This document shows positions 61,072 through 64,000 of a DNA stretch of 64,000 nucleotides, one piece after another. The notes beneath the pieces are model-generated. The model searched no databases, was not told the DNA's origin, and saw only the letters and a program-made list of their open reading frames with translations. Each line of letters begins with the position of its first letter. The stretch's first letter is position 1. A program made the position numbers and the translations under genes. Source of the DNA: an uncultured Lachnospiraceae bacterium (GTDB lineage Bacteria > Bacillota > Clostridia > Lachnospirales > Lachnospiraceae); assembly GCA_947173945.1 (NCBI GenBank), contig CAMWGV010000002.1:62001-126000 (forward strand), written 5' to 3'.

Positions 61072-61629
61072 TTATTTAATAATTCCGTTCATTAAGATAT
61101 CAACCACTTCATCCAAGGCATCTGCATAAGAAATATTGCTCTGTATCAAAATATCCCTTTGGAAAAATTGCTCCAGGGTTGATTCAAGCATCATTTTTAA
61201 AATTGGAATCTTAATCGGGCGTATGCTGCCTTCCGCAATCCCTTTCTCAATCAGCGCAATGGTATTCTCCCATCCTGTCTCGAGACGATGTTCAATCTGC
61301 TTGTAAATCTGGGGATATTTCTCCTTCATAAGATAAAGCTGGCGAAAATCAACTTCCTTATATACGTCCGGAAGCACCCCTAAAATCATTCGCACCTTTT
61401 CGACGGTATCCAGCTCCTCATTCTCAACAATCTCCATCTCACTTTTCTTTATCACATCGAACAGGTAATCTACCATTGCAAGAAACATGGCATTCTTATC
61501 GTGGAATACCGTATATATTGTCTTCTTGCTTATTTTTAACGAAGCAGCAATATCGTCCATGGTAAACTTCAGACCCTTCTCGTTAAACACCTGAAGCGTT
61601 CCTTCTAAAATTGCTTCTTTCAATTGCAT
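61072..61629 (-). CDS. TetR-family repressor of the glycoside operon
   Basis: A 185-residue protein. The helix-turn-helix is FTMDDIAASLKISKKTIYTV followed by FHDKNAMFLAMVDYLFDVIK. The C-terminal helical domain binds an unknown ligand. It is the first gene of the operon GH2, GT-B-like, symporter, alpha-galactosidase. Two matched GAAACT/AGTTTC inverted repeats surround its promoter, so it most likely represses itself and the operon until a sugar-derived inducer is present. Confidence 0.93.
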   Translation of the reverse strand: MQLKEAILEGTLQVFNEKGLKFTMDDIAASLKISKKTIYTVFHDKNAMFLAMVDYLFDVIKKSEMEIVENEELDTVEKVRMILGVLPDVYKEVDFRQLYLMKEKYPQIYKQIEHRLETGWENTIALIEKGIAEGSIRPIKIPILKMMLESTLEQFFQRDILIQSNISYADALDEVVDILMNGIIK

Positions 61630-61663
61630 TTTTCTTCTCCTGCCTTACGTTTTCAAACATCTC

Positions 61664-61749
61664 GGAAACTGATTTTTAAATTCTAGTTTCCTCTATTATA
61701 TATCCCTGTACGAAAAGCCACAAGAAACTAATTAAACAAAAATAGTTTC
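61664..61749 (-). promoter_or_regulatory. TetR-operon promoter flanked by two inverted-repeat operators
   Basis: The minus-strand promoter TTGTGG (61723-61718), 17 bases, TATAAT (61700-61695) lies between two operators. One is GGAAACT (61664-61670) with AGTTTCC (61685-61691). The other is GAAACTA (61724-61730) with TAGTTTC (61743-61749). Half-sites are the same sequence, and the two centres are about 59 bases apart. Confidence 0.6.
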
Positions 61750-61774
61750 CATTTTTTGTCTACTTTATACAAAA

Positions 61775-61807
61775 AAGTCATGAAAAACTAAGTTCTTTTC
61801 ATGACTT
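61775..61807 (-). terminator. Intrinsic terminator of the GGDEF gene
   Basis: AAGTCATGAAAA (61775-61786) pairs with TTTTCATGACTT (61796-61807). On the minus strand TTTTTTG follows. The stem overlaps the last codons and stop of the GGDEF gene. Confidence 0.85.
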
Positions 61808-63463
61808 CTTCAACTGCTTTTTCCTCTGATACATTCGTGCGTCTGCACGTTTCATTGTATCTCTCAAATTTTTATCCTGTCCCTGGTTAAACACGGCATA
61901 TCCGGAGGAAACTTCCATACGCAAATCATATCCCACGACATGAAGTGCCTTCATCCGGCTTTCCATTTTTTCCCGTGCGTTTATAAATTCCTCCTCTGTC
62001 AGGCCTTTCACAATACCGCAAAATTCATCTCCTCCAACACGGTATACATTCCCCCATTGGCCAAAAATATCCTGAATCACTTCACTGCCGATAATGATAT
62101 AATAGTCTCCCATATCATGTCCGTACACATCATTAAACATTTTCAAATCATTCAGGTCACACATTACGATTCCCATGTTCCTGCTGTTTTTAGAAGACAC
62201 TTTAACAATGTCCTTTTCAAATTCGGCACGGTTACGCAGCTTTGTCATAGGGTCAATGGATGCCTCCTGCTTAATCAATGCGGCCTGCTTGCCCATTACA
62301 ATCAAGCTGATAAAATCCATAAGTGATGCGATTGTAACCGCCAAAACATACCCAAAATATCCAATACGGCTATACAAGGCGATATCAGGGTTATTGCTGA
62401 AATAAAATCTGTACATATCAATCATGGATGTCACTGCAACAACCACAATGAAAATACTGTGTACAACATATGTAACCTTGCGGTCTTCGATATTATCCCA
62501 ATTTTTCCTTCTGAAAAACAGCTTCGGAATCGCTGTTACCATGATATAGATACCTGATATAAACAATATACCATGTGTCAAAAACACGGTGTCTGCATAA
62601 TCCATAATTCCTGTAAGCTGTAAGAAGCCGGAAACCCAAAACTCCACAAAGGAAAATGCAATCAACCCACGCAACAGCTTTGAATTCCCATTGTGGAATG
62701 TATAATTCACAAACATAAGGAACGGCACAACCGCCATTTTCAGACATATGTAAGAAATCCAACTGAACATCAGTAATCTGTTAAAGAAAAACGAATATAC
62801 ATTTGTCTCAATTGCAGACCATGTTCCAATAAAAACAGCAAATAATGCCAGCCATGAAAGTCCTCTATTCAATTGGAGGCGTTTACCTGCGATATTGCAT
62901 ATCAGCAACAGGAATAGCCCTACTATAACTCCTATCAGGCTGATTAACAGCAAAAAAGATTCGCTGCGCAAATAATGCAGCGTAATTGACATTTTCGTTC
63001 CATGATAGAGCACGGGAATGTTTACCTTATTTTTCTTATAGCACTGGACAATGCGAATGGAAAGCTCCTTACCTGCATCCTCAGATGTAAGTTCAATAAA
63101 CTGCCAGCCATTTCCCGGAGTTTTACTGTTCACATTTTCATTGGGTGCAAACCGAAGGATTTCTTCCCCATCCAAATATACATAAATCTGTTGCTGAAAG
63201 GAAAAAAATCCGATTGTATCCACACCCTGCACTGTCCGATTCAGCCTAATGTCATTTTGCCCATTGGTCGAAATAATTTGCGGGAGTTTGTCATAGCTTC
63301 GAACCTCATCTCCCACATGGATCTGCCATCCCTCCCGAAATGCTTCGCATCCGTCAGCATACTGAAAATTGCCGGTAAACATGCCAGATAACAGCGTATT
63401 TGTTATCAGGAGCAAAACAAGTATACAAATAACTTGGGCACCATACACTCTCGTTGTTTTCAT
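61799..63463 (-). CDS. Membrane diguanylate cyclase with 7-TM sensor module
   Basis: A protein of 554 residues. A membrane helix at 8-30 precedes an extracytoplasmic beta-domain (FFSFQQQIYVYLDGEEILRF and WQFIELTSEDAGKELSIRIV) that may bind a ligand. Seven membrane helices span about residues 170-385. The GGDEF domain covers residues 390-554: MTKLRNRAEFEKDI, MCDLNDLKMFNDVYGHDMGD and intact VYRVGGDEFCGIV. The RxxD inhibitory site upstream of GGDEF is absent. It should make c-di-GMP in response to an outside signal, without product feedback at that site. Confidence 0.92.
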   Translation of the reverse strand: MKTTRVYGAQVICILVLLLITNTLLSGMFTGNFQYADGCEAFREGWQIHVGDEVRSYDKLPQIISTNGQNDIRLNRTVQGVDTIGFFSFQQQIYVYLDGEEILRFAPNENVNSKTPGNGWQFIELTSEDAGKELSIRIVQCYKKNKVNIPVLYHGTKMSITLHYLRSESFLLLISLIGVIVGLFLLLICNIAGKRLQLNRGLSWLALFAVFIGTWSAIETNVYSFFFNRLLMFSWISYICLKMAVVPFLMFVNYTFHNGNSKLLRGLIAFSFVEFWVSGFLQLTGIMDYADTVFLTHGILFISGIYIMVTAIPKLFFRRKNWDNIEDRKVTYVVHSIFIVVVAVTSMIDMYRFYFSNNPDIALYSRIGYFGYVLAVTIASLMDFISLIVMGKQAALIKQEASIDPMTKLRNRAEFEKDIVKVSSKNSRNMGIVMCDLNDLKMFNDVYGHDMGDYYIIIGSEVIQDIFGQWGNVYRVGGDEFCGIVKGLTEEEFINAREKMESRMKALHVVGYDLRMEVSSGYAVFNQGQDKNLRDTMKRADARMYQRKKQLKKS

Positions 63464-63474
63464 ATAGCACTTCC

Positions 63475-63621
63475 TTATTTTTGTGTTTCTTTTCGTTCAT
63501 CTGCACAATAGTTTTCAACCATGCAAATAAATTCCTCTGCTACAACTAACTGCCGCTCTGTTTCTTCGCAGCTTGCAATATAAAAATCATCATAATCACT
63601 GGCATCTTCATGCTGCTTCAT
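63475..63621 (-). pseudogene. C-terminal remnant of a HEPN-domain toxin gene
   Basis: A 48-codon frame starting ATG 63621, inside the end of the MNT gene, encodes MKQHEDASDYDDFYIASCEE and continues TERQLVVAEEFICMVENYC. This is the C-terminal helix of HEPN proteins, usually the last third (after the RX4-6H motif). The RNase motif and the N-terminal helices are missing. The frame overlaps the MNT stop by 14 bases, so a deletion probably fused the junction. A functional toxin is unlikely. Confidence 0.7.
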
Positions 63622-63949
63622 ATAGAATGACTCCTTCTCTTTGGATATTTGCATAGAATGGATAATTTACGACCCATTTCTTAAAGTGCATTTCGCTTTT
63701 GGCAATGGGTTTTATATCAAGATCATAATCCAAATTAAAATCATATGTCATATAAGACAACCTTTGTCCATATGCCTTTAAATCCAAATCTGACATATCC
63801 AATAAAATCATAATATCAATATCTGAATCTGATTTGAAATCACCTCTGGCATATGAGCCATATAAAATAATCTGCCGCAAATGCGAACCATATATTTTTT
63901 TCAATTCGACTATATACTGTTCCATATAGCTTTGCATAGGTTGTGACAT
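63608..63949 (-). CDS. MNT-type minimal nucleotidyltransferase (HEPN antitoxin)
   Basis: A 113-residue protein with the nucleotidyltransferase motif ILYGSYARGDFKSDSDIDIM (the GSx10DxD signature) and a short tail. In the MNT/HEPN toxin-antitoxin family the MNT protein neutralises the HEPN RNase by adding AMP to it. Here the HEPN gene is only a remnant, so the antitoxin is orphaned. GGGAGGA lies before ATG 63949. The short region to the window end (63950-64000) holds nothing else visible. Confidence 0.9.
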   Translation of the reverse strand: MSQPMQSYMEQYIVELKKIYGSHLRQIILYGSYARGDFKSDSDIDIMILLDMSDLDLKAYGQRLSYMTYDFNLDYDLDIKPIAKSEMHFKKWVVNYPFYANIQREGVILYEAA

Positions 63950-64000
63950 ATATGTTCCTCCCTAAATAAATTCAAATAGTATATGTATCCTTATTATATT

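Overview
The window is AT-rich and densely coded. Its gene content points to a gut-type member of the Clostridia, most likely Lachnospiraceae: MgtE, an Rpn-family nuclease, DUF4143 ATPases, fused 2-oxoacid:ferredoxin oxidoreductase subunits with a rubredoxin, a GH36/GH2/GPH sugar locus, and strong AGGAGG ribosome binding sites. Most genes lie on the minus strand. No rRNA, tRNA or CRISPR array was seen. Assignments come from reading translated proteins and DNA motifs by eye; no database was searched.

Layout. 1-3520: a truncated LysR gene divergent from a lipoprotein-type aldo/keto reductase and an alpha/beta hydrolase. 3557-5347: mgtE with a ~340 nt leader that carries a 28-codon upstream ORF and mutually exclusive hairpins. 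5359-16102: a decayed GNAT fragment, then a five-gene operon (MoxR ATPase, DUF5682, vWA, SWIM, DUF4132) matching the E. coli yehL/M/P/Q-molR set. 16274-18916: a free-standing structured small RNA with its own promoter and terminator, a DUF3644 protein and two unknown proteins. 19210-22719: an ECF sigma/anti-sigma pair, a small membrane protein, an XRE regulator and an Rpn nuclease. 22822-26311: a rubredoxin and two fused oxidoreductase polypeptides. 26401-26844: a 444 bp nested palindrome. 26885-37601: lipoproteins, AraC, a two-component system and small accessory genes, including an HNH protein and a KilA-N pseudogene.

37779-44223 is a candidate RiPP (ribosomally made, modified peptide) cluster. 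It has an XRE regulator, a SPASM radical SAM enzyme, a PqqD-like leader-binding protein, a 40-residue Cys-rich precursor, an amidohydrolase-GNAT fusion, a class II aminoacyl-tRNA-synthetase-like enzyme without an anticodon domain, an alpha/alpha-toroid cyclase-like protein, a B12-type radical SAM enzyme and a membrane protein. This combination is the strongest candidate for an undescribed system.

44639-50940 is housekeeping (RlmD, a phosphodiesterase, RdgB, an exported papain-like protease, a THUMP RNA methylase, a rhodanese). 51012-51458 holds the second, inverted copy of the nested palindrome. The two copies share architecture and short motifs while their arm sequences differ, yet each arm stays self-complementary. 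51509-63949 contains an Asn/Gln-rich small protein, pgi, a TetR-controlled alpha-galactoside/beta-glycoside operon, a GGDEF sensor, and an MNT antitoxin beside a truncated HEPN toxin.
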